Shown: in pieces, positions 30,153 to 38,845 of the stretch
Numbering within the stretch: position 1 is the first letter of the stretch
How the letters are laid out: each line of letters begins with the position of its first letter
NCBI GenBank assembly: GCA_029203165.1
Contig: CP119308.1
Span: 2,418,001 to 2,482,000, forward strand
Direction of reading: 5' to 3'
DNA from: Candidatus Microbacterium colombiense
GTDB lineage: Bacteria; Actinomycetota; Actinomycetes; Actinomycetales; Microbacteriaceae
Length of the DNA stretch: 64,000 nt
Made by a program: the position numbers and the translations under genes
Notes under the pieces: generated by a model
Database searches by the model: none
What the model saw: only the letters and a program-made list of their open reading frames with translations
Told to the model about the DNA's origin: nothing

Positions 30153-31138
30153 CGCGTCTGCTCCTCGTCGATGTCCCAGACCCGGTAGCCGGTGATCGCG
30201 CCGACCGGAGAGATCCCGTCGTCCTTCAGCGCCGTGCGTTCCACGCCGACGATGCGCCCGGTCTCCATCGAGATGAGCACGACATCGCTCACATATCCGT
30301 CCGCCGACAGCACGCGCAGCCCAGCGACCGGACGACCGAGTCGGTCGCGCGTCTCGCCGAGGGCGTCCGCGCCGCCGGCCGTCTCGATGAGCGCGAGAAG
30401 CTCCGCGTGCTGAGCATTCGTCAGCGTCCAGTGCCCGAACACGAACGTGATCGCCTTGACGACGTCGAACGCCGTCGGCTCGTCGGGCATCCCGAATGCC
30501 TGGAGCATCGCGCGGACGTCCGTCGCGGATTCGCCGGGCACCAGCGGAACGGGGGTGTTGAACTCCCCCGGTTCCATGTCGAACTCGTCGACGACATCGC
30601 CGCTGCTCACGATCTCGCCGCGATTGTTCGCGACCGCGTCGGCGGGGTCGTACGGGACCCCGTTCACGATCCGCACATGCCCGGAGAGGTCTTCGTTCCA
30701 CGTCGTCGTGCTCAGCTGTGGCACGATCAGCGCGTGCGCCCCGTCGTCGTCCGCTGAGTACGACCAGGTCGCGGTGACGACACTCCGCTCGGGCACCGAA
30801 GGGCCTGCTGCGGCGGCCAGGGCGGTGTCCGCATCCTGCACGATCTCGGAGACCGTGCCCGTACCGTGGAACGCCAATGGTGTCGGCGTGCTGGCCACCG
30901 CAGCCCCCTGCGGAAGCACCATCGCGACGGCGAAGACGACGGCGGCAGTGGCAACGACGAGGCCTGATGTCCAGCTCACCGCCCGCGAATGGCCGCGGAC
31001 CGGATTGCGGTGGCGGTGGCGGAGCAGGATGCGATCGCGGATCGCGAGTGCCCGCGCATCAGGCGCGGCATCACGGGGCGTGCGCGCTGGATCCGCCTCC
31101 ACGAGGGCTCGTTCGAGCACGACTTCGTCACCCCTCAT
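30149..31138 (-). CDS. CU044_5270-like single-pass membrane protein (copy A), putative anti-sigma partner
   Basis: 329 residues with the same plan as copy B: a short basic cytoplasmic N-terminus containing ARTPRDAAPDARALAIRDRIL, one transmembrane helix (VSWTSGLVVATAAVVFAVAMVL), and an external domain with VVTATWSYSADDDGAHALIV, FVFGHWTLTNAQHAELLALI and RDRLGRPVAGLRVLSADGYVSD. The start lies inside the sigma-A gene (11-base overlap) and the stop overlaps the I36-like gene. Family assignment is good; binding to sigma-A is inferred. Confidence 0.75.
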   Translation of the reverse strand: MRGDEVVLERALVEADPARTPRDAAPDARALAIRDRILLRHRHRNPVRGHSRAVSWTSGLVVATAAVVFAVAMVLPQGAAVASTPTPLAFHGTGTVSEIVQDADTALAAAAGPSVPERSVVTATWSYSADDDGAHALIVPQLSTTTWNEDLSGHVRIVNGVPYDPADAVANNRGEIVSSGDVVDEFDMEPGEFNTPVPLVPGESATDVRAMLQAFGMPDEPTAFDVVKAITFVFGHWTLTNAQHAELLALIETAGGADALGETRDRLGRPVAGLRVLSADGYVSDVVLISMETGRIVGVERTALKDDGISPVGAITGYRVWDIDEEQTR

Positions 31139-31679
31139 GGTCCCCCGCCCCCTCCAGGCCCAGCACTTCGCCCATCCGCGCTCGCGCGCGTCTCAGCATC
31201 GCTCGCACGCCTCGACGTGGGTACCGAATCAGTTCCGAGATCTCCCCCTCGGTGAGCCCGTCCCAGTATGCCAGCATGATGATACGCCGCTGCCGGGCGG
31301 TGAGGACAGCCAAAGCGCGCATCACGGCGTCACGATCAGGCAACACTTCCCGTTCGGCATCGCCGTCATGCTGCGCATCGGCGGCGCCCGACATGCCGTG
31401 ATGAACCGCATCGAGCACCGATGCCCGGCTGGATGACCGCCCGGCGCGCACGCGGAGTTCACGGTCGGCGGCGCGAAGCAGCCACACACGCCCCATGGGT
31501 CGTGCGGCATCCATTCGCGTCCACGCGTCGAGGAACACCGCCGAGACGATCTCGGTGACCTCATCGTCGTCCTCGACGACACCTTCGATGTGATGGCGCA
31601 GAGCCGCCCAATTGTCGTCGAAGAACTTCGTGAAGACCGCATCCCGCAGCGAGTTCGGGTCTTCGCTGCGACCGGTCAT
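31128..31679 (-). CDS. ECF-type RNA polymerase sigma factor (copy A), first gene of the five-gene unit
   Basis: 183 residues. Region 2 reads FTKFFDDNWAALRHHIEGVVEDDDEVTEIVSAVFLDAWTRMDAARP. Region 4 reads LTARQRRIIMLAYWDGLTEGEISELIRYPRRGVRAMLRRARARM. It is similar in length and sequence to copy B. All five genes (31679 to 28082) face the same way with overlaps or a 41-base gap, so one autoregulated operon is likely. No promoter motif was identified in the 54 bases after era. Confidence 0.83.
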   Translation of the reverse strand: MTGRSEDPNSLRDAVFTKFFDDNWAALRHHIEGVVEDDDEVTEIVSAVFLDAWTRMDAARPMGRVWLLRAADRELRVRAGRSSSRASVLDAVHHGMSGAADAQHDGDAEREVLPDRDAVMRALAVLTARQRRIIMLAYWDGLTEGEISELIRYPRRGVRAMLRRARARMGEVLGLEGAGDHEG

Positions 31680-31733
31680 CTCAGTGCCGTGGGCGGCCTT
31701 CCCGCCGCCGTCGATCCGCCCCGGGGTCTCATG

Positions 31734-32630
31734 TCAGAACCCGAGTCTGCCCAGCTGCTTGGGGTCGCGCTGCCACTCCTTGGCGACCTTCACATGCAGG
31801 CCCAGGAACACCCGCGTACCGAGGAGCCCTTCGATACCGGTACGCGCCCGCGCGCCCACATCACGGAGGCGCTTGCCCTTGTGACCGATGATGATGGCCT
31901 TCTGACTGTCGCGCTCCACCACGAGCGATGCGTGCACGTCGGTGAGGTCGCTGTCCTTGCGCGGAGCGATCTCGTCGATCACGACCGCGATCGAGTGCGG
32001 AAGCTCGTCGCGGACGCCCTCCAGCGCCGCCTCACGGATGATCTCCGCGATCCGGTCCTCCTCGGACTCATCCGTCGTGATGCCCTCGGGATACAGTGCA
32101 GGGCCCTTCGGCAACAGCGTCAGGATCTCGTCGGACAGCACCTCGAGCTGGTCATGGGTGAGTGCGGAGAGCGGGACGACTGCCGCCCAGTCCTCGCGCA
32201 GCGCATCCACCTCCAGCAGACGCTCCGTGATGTCGTCCCGGCCGGCGGCATCCGTCTTGGTGACGATCGCGATCTTCTTCGCGCGCGGGTAGCCGTCGAG
32301 CGACGCCGCGATGCGACGATCACCGGGACCGACCTTCTCGGTGGCCGGCACGCAGAAACCGATCACGTCGACATCTCCGAGCACCTGGTCCACGAGGTCG
32401 TTCAAACGCTCGCCGAGGAGCGTGCGGGGCTTGTGGATACCGGGGGTGTCGACGATCACCAACTGGCCGTCCGGGCGGTTAACGATGCCACGGATGGCCC
32501 GCCGCGTGGTCTGCGGCTTCTCACTCGTGATCGCGATCTTCTCCCCCACCAGCGCGTTCGTCAGTGTCGACTTGCCCACGTTCGGTCGCCCGACGAAGGT
32601 CACGAATCCGCTTCGCGTCTGCTCAGTCAT
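31734..32630 (-). CDS. era: GTPase Era
   Basis: Ribosome-assembly GTPase that binds the 3' end of 16S rRNA. The 298-residue product has G1 VGRPNVGKSTLTNAL, G3 VDTPGIHKPRTLLGERLN, G4 TKTD and a C-terminal KH domain with KAIIIGHKGKRLRDVG. ATG at 32630 starts inside the end of the CorC-like gene (8-base overlap). It is the last gene of the conserved hrcA-to-era run. Confidence 0.95.
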   Translation of the reverse strand: MTEQTRSGFVTFVGRPNVGKSTLTNALVGEKIAITSEKPQTTRRAIRGIVNRPDGQLVIVDTPGIHKPRTLLGERLNDLVDQVLGDVDVIGFCVPATEKVGPGDRRIAASLDGYPRAKKIAIVTKTDAAGRDDITERLLEVDALREDWAAVVPLSALTHDQLEVLSDEILTLLPKGPALYPEGITTDESEEDRIAEIIREAALEGVRDELPHSIAVVIDEIAPRKDSDLTDVHASLVVERDSQKAIIIGHKGKRLRDVGARARTGIEGLLGTRVFLGLHVKVAKEWQRDPKQLGRLGF

Positions 32631-33918
32631 CGCGTCGCTCTCCTTCTCTGTCCGCCGCATCCGGGTCGACGGTTGCTCGTTCGACGAATACCGTCGCAAT
32701 TCCTCGTCCTCGGCCCCGTGACGCTCCACCGGTCAGCACGAGCCCGTCGACCGTCGCGGTCGCGCCGGGCTGCGGCACCTGCCCGAGCGCTTTGCCGAGC
32801 AGTCCCCCGATCGAGTCGACGTCTTCATCATCGAGTTCGAGTCCGAAGAGATCGCCGACATCTTCCAGCGAGAGCCGGGCGCTCACGCGATAGCGACCAT
32901 CGCCGAGGTCGAAGAACTCGGCGGACACCTGATCGTACTCGTCGGAGATCTCGCCGACGAGCTCTTCGATCAGATCCTCCAGGGTCACGAGACCGGAGAT
33001 CCCTCCGTGCTCATCGATCACCAGACAGACGTGCACGGCGTCGCGCTTCATCTGCTGTAGCAGCGTCTCGGCACGCATCGACTCGGGCACGAAGGTGGCC
33101 GGGCGGGAGATGGGCCGGATGGAGGCGGTGCGCCATGCGGTCTCATCGCGGAACGCGAACTGCACGAGGTCCTTGAGGTAGAGGACGCCCACGACGTCGT
33201 CCGCCTCGTCATCGACCACCGGCATCCGCGAGACACCACGGTTGAGGAAGAGCGCCATCGCCTCACTCGTCGTGGCCGTCGCATCCACGGTCACCATCTC
33301 CGTGCGCGGCACCATCACGGCCCGGACGAACTGGTCGGTGAAGTCGAACACCGAGTGGATGAGATCACGATCGTCCGCTTCGATGAGGTCGTTCGACGCC
33401 GCCTCATCGACCATGCTGAGCAGCTGCTCCTCGGAGCTGAACGAGCTGCGACCCGCGCCGGGGGTCACCCGGTTGCCGAAGGCGACCAGTGCCTGCGCGA
33501 TCGGGCCGAGGAAGATCCGCAGTCCGCGCACGATCGCCGCGTTGGCGCGCAGCATGCCGTCCGCATGATCGCGTCCGAACGTGCGAGGGCTCGCGCCGAC
33601 CGCGACGAAACTGATGCCGGTCATCAACACGGCCGCGGCAAGCATGGCCCACCAGATGTTGTCGAAGAGGAACATGAACGCCACCGTGACGAACACCGCG
33701 GCCGCGGTCTCGGCGAGCACGCGGATGAACGCGACGGCGTTGACGTGCGCGTCAGGATCGGCGGCGATACGGGCCAGATGGCGGGAGTTGCGGCCTTCCG
33801 TTCCCATCTCCTCCAGATCGGACCGCGACGTCACACCGAACGCGGCGTCGATCGCGGCCATCAGACCGCCGAAGGCGACCAGCAGAACGGCGCCGGCAAG
33901 CAGGAAGGCGGCTGTCAT
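32623..33918 (-). CDS. Hemolysin/CorC-family membrane protein (CNNM, CBS pair, CorC_HlyC)
   Basis: 431-residue predicted magnesium/cobalt transporter. The N-terminal CNNM/DUF21 membrane domain has about four hydrophobic segments. Two CBS domains follow (MVPRTEMVTVDATATTSEAMALFLNRGVSRMPVVDDEADDVVGVLYLKDL and HVCLVIDEHGGISGLVTLEDLIEELVGEI), then a CorC/HlyC C-terminal domain. Start overlaps ybeY (ATGA); stop overlaps era. The ybeY-corC-era order is strongly conserved. Confidence 0.93.
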   Translation of the reverse strand: MTAAFLLAGAVLLVAFGGLMAAIDAAFGVTSRSDLEEMGTEGRNSRHLARIAADPDAHVNAVAFIRVLAETAAAVFVTVAFMFLFDNIWWAMLAAAVLMTGISFVAVGASPRTFGRDHADGMLRANAAIVRGLRIFLGPIAQALVAFGNRVTPGAGRSSFSSEEQLLSMVDEAASNDLIEADDRDLIHSVFDFTDQFVRAVMVPRTEMVTVDATATTSEAMALFLNRGVSRMPVVDDEADDVVGVLYLKDLVQFAFRDETAWRTASIRPISRPATFVPESMRAETLLQQMKRDAVHVCLVIDEHGGISGLVTLEDLIEELVGEISDEYDQVSAEFFDLGDGRYRVSARLSLEDVGDLFGLELDDEDVDSIGGLLGKALGQVPQPGATATVDGLVLTGGASRGRGRGIATVFVERATVDPDAADREGERRDD

Positions 33919-34373
33919 CGGCGGCGTTCGGATGCGGCGAAGCCCTGGATGAGCTCCTTCTGCAATCCGAACATCTCACGCTCCTCATCCGGTTCGGCGT
34001 GATCGAATCCGAGAAGATGCAGCAGTCCGTGCGTGGTGAGCAGGATCAGCTCGTCCATGACCGTGTGGCCGGCCGCCTGCGCCTGCGTCTCGGCGACCTG
34101 CGGGCAGAGCACGATGTCTCCGAGCAGGCCGGGGGCGGTGGGGCGATCCTCCGTGCCCGGGCGCAGCTCGTCCATCGGGAAGCTGAGCACATCGGTGGGA
34201 CCCGGCTCATCCATCCACTGGACGTGCAGCGCTTCCATCGCTCCTTCGTCGACCAGCACGATGGCCACCTCGGCGTCGGGGCTGACATGCAGCTGCGCGA
34301 GGTTGAAGTCGGTGAGTCGCTGCAGCACGGTCTCGTCGACCGCGATGGCCGACTCATTGTTGATCTCGATCAT
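33915..34373 (-). CDS. ybeY: Endoribonuclease YbeY
   Basis: Zinc-dependent single-strand RNase for 16S rRNA maturation and ribosome quality control. The 152-residue product contains DVLSFPMDE and the metal-binding THGLLHLLGFDHAEPDEEREMF. It overlaps phoH upstream and corC downstream by ATGA. Confidence 0.95.
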   Translation of the reverse strand: MIEINNESAIAVDETVLQRLTDFNLAQLHVSPDAEVAIVLVDEGAMEALHVQWMDEPGPTDVLSFPMDELRPGTEDRPTAPGLLGDIVLCPQVAETQAQAAGHTVMDELILLTTHGLLHLLGFDHAEPDEEREMFGLQKELIQGFAASERRR

Positions 34374-35482
34374 GAGATTCCTCGCTTCGGGGCGCGATCG
34401 CGCGGTCCTGGTCTCTGTCCCCCGCGACGTTCCGCGCGGTTGGCGAACTCCGCCGCCTGCTCGCGCTCGAATCGCTGGGCGGTGCGACGTTCGTCGAACT
34501 CGCTGTACGCATCGACGATGCGCCCCACGAGCGAGTGACGCACGACGTCGTCGCTGGTGAGTCGGGAGAAATGGATGTCGTCGATGTCGTCGAGCACCCG
34601 CGTCACCATGCGCAGCCCCGAGGAGCCCTGCGGAAGATCCACCTGGGTGATGTCTCCGGTGACGACCATCTTGGTGCCGAACCCGAGACGCGTGAGGAAC
34701 ATCTTCATCTGCTCAGGGGTGGTGTTCTGCGCCTCGTCGAGCACGACGAACGAGTCGTTCAGCGTGCGCCCTCTCATGTAGGCGAGTGGCGCGACCTCGA
34801 TGGTCCCCGACGCCATGAGACGGGGCACGATCTCGGGGTCCATCATCTCGTTGAGCGCGTCGTAGAGCGGTCGGAGATAGGGGTCGATCTTGTCGGTCAG
34901 GGTGCCCGGGAGGAAGCCCAGGCGTTCGCCGGCCTCGACGGCCGGACGCGTCAGGATGATGCGCACGACCTCCTTGCGTTGCAGCGCCTGCACGGCCTTC
35001 GCCATGGCCAGATATGTCTTGCCGGTCCCAGCGGGGCCGATTCCGAACACGATCGTGTTCTCCTCGATGGCGTCGACGTAGTCCTTCTGCCCCTGCGTCT
35101 TCGGGCGGATGACCTTGCCCCGCGTCGAGAGGATGGCCTCGCCGAGCACTTCGCTCGGGCGGGGCCCACCGTCCTGGCGCAGCATCCGGGCAGAGCTCTC
35201 GACGTCGCTCGGTGCGAGGTCGTGCCCCGCCCTGGTCATCTCGAGCAGTTCGTCGACGAGTTCCTTGGCCTTCGCCACGTCGTCGGCGTCACCGCTGAGC
35301 GTGATCTCATTGCCGCGCACCAGCACCTGCACAGCACGGTGCTCCTTCTCGAGCATGCGGAGGAGGCGGTCCTGCGGGCCGAGCAGCTGCACCATCGCGA
35401 TGCCGTCGACGTAGATCTTCTCGACCGACTCGGGAGTGCGGCCCTCGAGGCTGCGCTCCTCGGGAATGTGTTCGTCAGGCAC
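34370..35482 (-). CDS. phoH: PhoH-like ATPase
   Basis: 370-residue cytoplasmic P-loop ATPase of the PhoH family with an N-terminal KH-like/jag-type region and Walker A FGIGPAGTGKTYLAMAKAV. Other motifs are VRIILTRPAVEAGERLGFLPG, Walker B FVVLDEAQNTTPEQMKMFLTR and TGDITQVDLP. Its role is probably in RNA metabolism, given coupling to ybeY. GTG at 35482 (MPDEHIPEERS) is chosen by family N-terminus; an ATG at 35497 is also possible and likewise overlaps the HIT gene. Confidence 0.93.
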   Translation of the reverse strand: MPDEHIPEERSLEGRTPESVEKIYVDGIAMVQLLGPQDRLLRMLEKEHRAVQVLVRGNEITLSGDADDVAKAKELVDELLEMTRAGHDLAPSDVESSARMLRQDGGPRPSEVLGEAILSTRGKVIRPKTQGQKDYVDAIEENTIVFGIGPAGTGKTYLAMAKAVQALQRKEVVRIILTRPAVEAGERLGFLPGTLTDKIDPYLRPLYDALNEMMDPEIVPRLMASGTIEVAPLAYMRGRTLNDSFVVLDEAQNTTPEQMKMFLTRLGFGTKMVVTGDITQVDLPQGSSGLRMVTRVLDDIDDIHFSRLTSDDVVRHSLVGRIVDAYSEFDERRTAQRFEREQAAEFANRAERRGGQRPGPRDRAPKRGIS

Positions 35483-35825
35483 CGACGCTCTTCTCATTCA
35501 GTCCGCCACCCAGGATGTGGGCGTGCACGTGGAACACGGTCTGCCCCGCCCCGGGGCCCGTGTTGAAGACGAGGCGGAAGCCGCCGTCGTCGGTATGCTG
35601 GGCCGCGAGCTCGTTCGCGAAGGCGATGAGCTCGGCCAGCAGACCCGGATCCGCTGCCGCGAGTTCGGTGACGTCGCGGTACTCCGAGGTCTTCGGGATG
35701 ACCAGCAGATGCACCGGCGCCTGCGGCGCGATGTCGCGCAGCGCGAACAGCCGGTCGGTCTCAGCGAGGATCTCCGCAGGGATCTCCCCGGTCAGGATGC
35801 GCGTGAAGATCGAGGGTTCCGTCAT
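35475..35825 (-). CDS. HIT-family nucleotide-binding protein
   Basis: 116-residue histidine-triad hydrolase beginning MTEPSIFTRILTGEIPAEIL. It carries the triad HVHAHILGG near the C-terminus and the QAPVHLLVIPK segment. Likely acts on AMP-linked nucleotides (HinT-like). The ATG is seven bases after TAGACT (35838-35833), so a leaderless internal promoter may serve HIT-phoH-ybeY-corC-era. Confidence 0.92.
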   Translation of the reverse strand: MTEPSIFTRILTGEIPAEILAETDRLFALRDIAPQAPVHLLVIPKTSEYRDVTELAAADPGLLAELIAFANELAAQHTDDGGFRLVFNTGPGAGQTVFHVHAHILGGGLNEKSVGA

Positions 35826-35865
35826 GGGGTCAAGTCTACTGACCGCTGTGCGGGACGCGCCGGGA

Positions 35866-36594
35866 TCACCAACGGGCGAGGGCCACCGAGAGCACGGCGA
35901 TCGCCGCCGGCCCCGCGGTCGATGTGCGCAGCACGGTGTCGCCGAGCAGCACACGTTCCGCTCCCGCCTCGGTGAGCCGGGAGAGCTCTTCGGCGGAGAT
36001 CCCGCCTTCCGGACCGACGACCAGCACGAGATCGCGTCCGTCGGACTCGATCTCCGACAGCCGCGCGGTGGCCGTGGGGTCGAGCAGCAGCATCCGCTGC
36101 GATGTCGCCCGCACGGCGAGCTGAGCGGTGCTCACCGGCTCACTCACCTCGGGAACCCACGCACGATGAGCCTGCTTCGCCGCCTCGCGGACGATCGATG
36201 CCCACCGTTCCCGTCCTTTGACCGCCTTCGCACCCTCCCACCGGGAGACGCTCCTGCTCGCCTGCCACGGCACGATCTCGTCGACCCCGAGCTCGCATGC
36301 CGCCTGCACGGCGAGCTCGTCGCGATCACCCTTCGCAAGGGCCTGCACGAGCACGATCCGCGGGCTGGGCGACGGGCTCTCAAGGCGCTCGGCGATACGC
36401 ACATCGACCTGCGCCGGTGCGACCGACTCAGCCACTCCGGTCAGCCACACGCCGGCGCCGTCTCCGATCGTGATCGCCTCGCCCACGCGCAGCCGGCGCA
36501 CGACCGCGGCGTGCTTGGCCTCGGCACCGGTGAGCGTGACGACATCGCCGGCCGCGGCCCCGGTGGCCGTCTCGAGAAGAAAGTGCAGCGCCAT
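35866..36594 (-). CDS. rsmE: 16S rRNA (uracil(1498)-N(3))-methyltransferase
   Basis: SPOUT-class methyltransferase of 242 residues. The N-terminal PUA-like part contains GAEAKHAAVVRRLRVGEAITI. The C-terminal trefoil-knot SAM site is LVLVVGPEGGIS and LLGDTVLRTSTAGPAAI. It follows dnaJ by four bases, so is co-transcribed with hrcA-dnaJ. Confidence 0.94.
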   Translation of the reverse strand: MALHFLLETATGAAAGDVVTLTGAEAKHAAVVRRLRVGEAITIGDGAGVWLTGVAESVAPAQVDVRIAERLESPSPSPRIVLVQALAKGDRDELAVQAACELGVDEIVPWQASRSVSRWEGAKAVKGRERWASIVREAAKQAHRAWVPEVSEPVSTAQLAVRATSQRMLLLDPTATARLSEIESDGRDLVLVVGPEGGISAEELSRLTEAGAERVLLGDTVLRTSTAGPAAIAVLSVALARW

Positions 36595-36598
36595 GGAC

Positions 36599-37715
36599 TC
36601 AGTGCGCGCGGAAACGGTCGCGGAGCTTCGAGAAGAGCCCCTGCTGGAACTGCGCCAACTGCGGTCCCGGCGCCTTGGCCTTCTTCGCGAAGTCCTCGAT
36701 CAGCGCCCGCTGTGCGGAATCGAGCTTCGTCGGCGTCACGACCTGCACGCCCACGCGGAGGTCGCCGCGCTGCGTGCCCCGGAGCGGCGTGATGCCGCGC
36801 CCTTTGATGGTCAGCACGTCGCCGGACTGCACGCCCGCGCGGATCTCCAGGTCGACCGAACCGTCGAGCCCCTGGATCTCGGTCTCCGTGCCGAGGATCG
36901 CATCGGTCATCGAGACCTCGAGGGTCGCGAGGAGGTCGTCCCCCTCCCGGCTGAACGCGGCGTGCGGGTTGACGGTGACCTCGACGTACAGGTCGCCGTT
37001 CGGGCCACCCGCCTTGCCGACCTCGCCGGATCCGGGCAGCTGCAGACGCAGCCCCGTCTCGACGCCGGCGGGAATGTCGAGGGAGACCGTGCGGCGCGAA
37101 CGCACGCGCCCCTGACCACCGCATGTGCCGCACGGGTAGGGGATCGTGGTGCCGTAGCCCTCGCAGGTGCCGCACGGCTGGGACGTGACGACGTTGCCGA
37201 GCAGGCTGCGCACCTGGCGCTGCACGTGGCCGGACCCACCGCAGATGTCGCAGGTGACGGGCGAGGTGCCCTCCTGGCAGCACGAGCCCTGACACGTCTC
37301 GCAGAGCACCGCCGTGTCGACCTCGATGTCACGGTGGGCACCGAAGACGACGTCGCCGAGGTCGAGGGTGACGCGCACGAGCGCAGTCCTGTCCGCGTTC
37401 GCGTCGGGAGCGCGGGCGTCCGCCTCGCCCTCCGCCCTGCGCCGCGCCGAAGAACGTCTCGAAGATGTCGCCGAAACCGCCGAAGCCGCCGAAGTTGCCC
37501 GCAGCGCCGTCACCGCCGCCCATGTCGTACCGTCGACGCGATTCGTCGTCGCTCAGCACGTCGTATGCGTGGGTGACGAGCTTGAACTTCTCCGCGGCGT
37601 CCTCCCCCGGGTTCACGTCCGGGTGCAGCTGTCGTGCCAGGCGTCGATACGCCTTCTTGATCTCGTCGATGGACGCGTCCCGGGAAACCCCGAGAACTTC
37701 ATAGTGGTCCGCCAC
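36599..37715 (-). CDS. dnaJ: Chaperone DnaJ (class I), split by a one-base frameshift
   Basis: Hsp40 co-chaperone of DnaK. The first part (37715 to about 37386) has the J domain [37 protein letters not shown] with the HPD motif, then a Gly/Phe-rich region. The second part (about 37384 to 36599) has four CxxCxGxG-type repeats ([32 protein letters not shown]) and the peptide-binding domains. One extra base (A at about 37385) in the sequence coding for [11 protein letters not shown] breaks the frame. Removing it restores a 371-residue protein. Start is GTG. A sequencing error is more likely than loss. Confidence 0.9.
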
Positions 37716-37751
37716 AATCGCCTTTCTGCGTGTGTTCTGTCGGGAGCCGCG

Positions 37752-38783
37752 TCAGCGGCTCGCCTCGTCGTCGTCGAGCATCCGCGTGAGGTAACGGGCG
37801 ACCGCCCGTGCCGCCGCGAGATTGCTCGGGTAGTCCATGCGGGTCGGCCCCATCACGCCGACGCGAGCAGTGCCGCTGGGCGCGGCGTAGTTGCTGGCGA
37901 CGATCGATGCCTCACCGAGCCCGAACGGGGCGTTCTCGGTGCCGATGCTGGCGGCGAGCCCGTGCTCGTCCGTCACCATCTCACTCATGAGGCGCAACAG
38001 GGTCACCTGCTCCTCGATCGCCTCCAGGAGAGGATGGATGCTCCCCCGGAAGTCCTGTCCGCGACGCGCGAGGGTCGCCGCCCCCGCCATCACCAGACGC
38101 TCCTGTCTGAACTCTCCCAGCTCGTCGATGACGATGCCGGCCAGAGTGCGTAGGGCCGCATCGCCCGGCTTCTCGTCCTGCGCGATGAGGCCCTGGAGGC
38201 GGTCAGACGCCTCACTGATCGCCTGACCGGTGATCAAGGACGACAACCGCGCGCGCAGCACGGCCATGTCGGCCTCGTCGACATCGACGGGAAGCGGCGC
38301 CATGCGCTGAGACACGCCGCCGGCATCGGTGACCAGCACGATCAGAAGGCGGTTCGGGGCGAGCGCGACCAGTTCGAGATGCGTCACGTGCGCGCGGGCG
38401 AACGACGGGTACTGCGCGAGCGCGACCTGCCCGGTGAGCTGGGTGAGCACCCGTACCGTCCGCACCATCAGATCATCGAGGTCGGCGGGGTCGGCGAGGA
38501 ACGATTCGATCGCGGAGCGCTGGGCACCCGAGAGCGGCCGCAACTGCGCGAGATGGTTGACGAAGACGCGGTAGCCCTTGTCCGTCGGAACCCGCCCGGA
38601 CGACGTGTGCGGGGCTGCGATGAGCTCCTCGTCTTCGAGCAGCGCCATGTCGTTGCGGATCGTGGCGGCGGAGACGCCGAAGGAATGCCGGTCGACGATC
38701 GAACGGCTGCCGACGGGCTCGTGGGTTTCGACGTAGTCCTGCACGATCGCTCGGAGAACCTGGAGTCCTCGCTCGGTGACCAT
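37752..38783 (-). CDS. hrcA: Heat-inducible transcription repressor HrcA
   Basis: 343-residue repressor of class I heat-shock genes that binds CIRCE. The N-terminal winged helix contains RSIVDRHSFGVSAATIRNDMALLEDEELI and HTSSGRVPTDKGYRVFV. A GAF-like dimerisation domain and the C-terminal VGVMGPTRMDYPSNLAAARAVARYLTRML follow. The CIRCE element lies 15 bases before the start, so it represses its own operon with dnaJ, rsmE and perhaps the genes to era. Confidence 0.95.
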   Translation of the reverse strand: MVTERGLQVLRAIVQDYVETHEPVGSRSIVDRHSFGVSAATIRNDMALLEDEELIAAPHTSSGRVPTDKGYRVFVNHLAQLRPLSGAQRSAIESFLADPADLDDLMVRTVRVLTQLTGQVALAQYPSFARAHVTHLELVALAPNRLLIVLVTDAGGVSQRMAPLPVDVDEADMAVLRARLSSLITGQAISEASDRLQGLIAQDEKPGDAALRTLAGIVIDELGEFRQERLVMAGAATLARRGQDFRGSIHPLLEAIEEQVTLLRLMSEMVTDEHGLAASIGTENAPFGLGEASIVASNYAAPSGTARVGVMGPTRMDYPSNLAAARAVARYLTRMLDDDEASR

Positions 38784-38797
38784 CGCCTTCCCTTCCG

Positions 38798-38824
38798 CTG
38801 GCACTCGGATACTCGGAGTGCCAA
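38798..38824. promoter_or_regulatory. CIRCE operator
   Basis: CTGGCACTC-N9-GAGTGCCAA matches the CIRCE consensus TTAGCACTC-N9-GAGTGCTAA closely, with the exact nine-base spacer. It is the binding site of HrcA, encoded just downstream on the minus strand. It ends 21 bases before the divergent carboxylesterase gene, which could also be affected. Confidence 0.93.
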
Positions 38825-38845
38825 TTCTACCGTCAGGGACCTACG

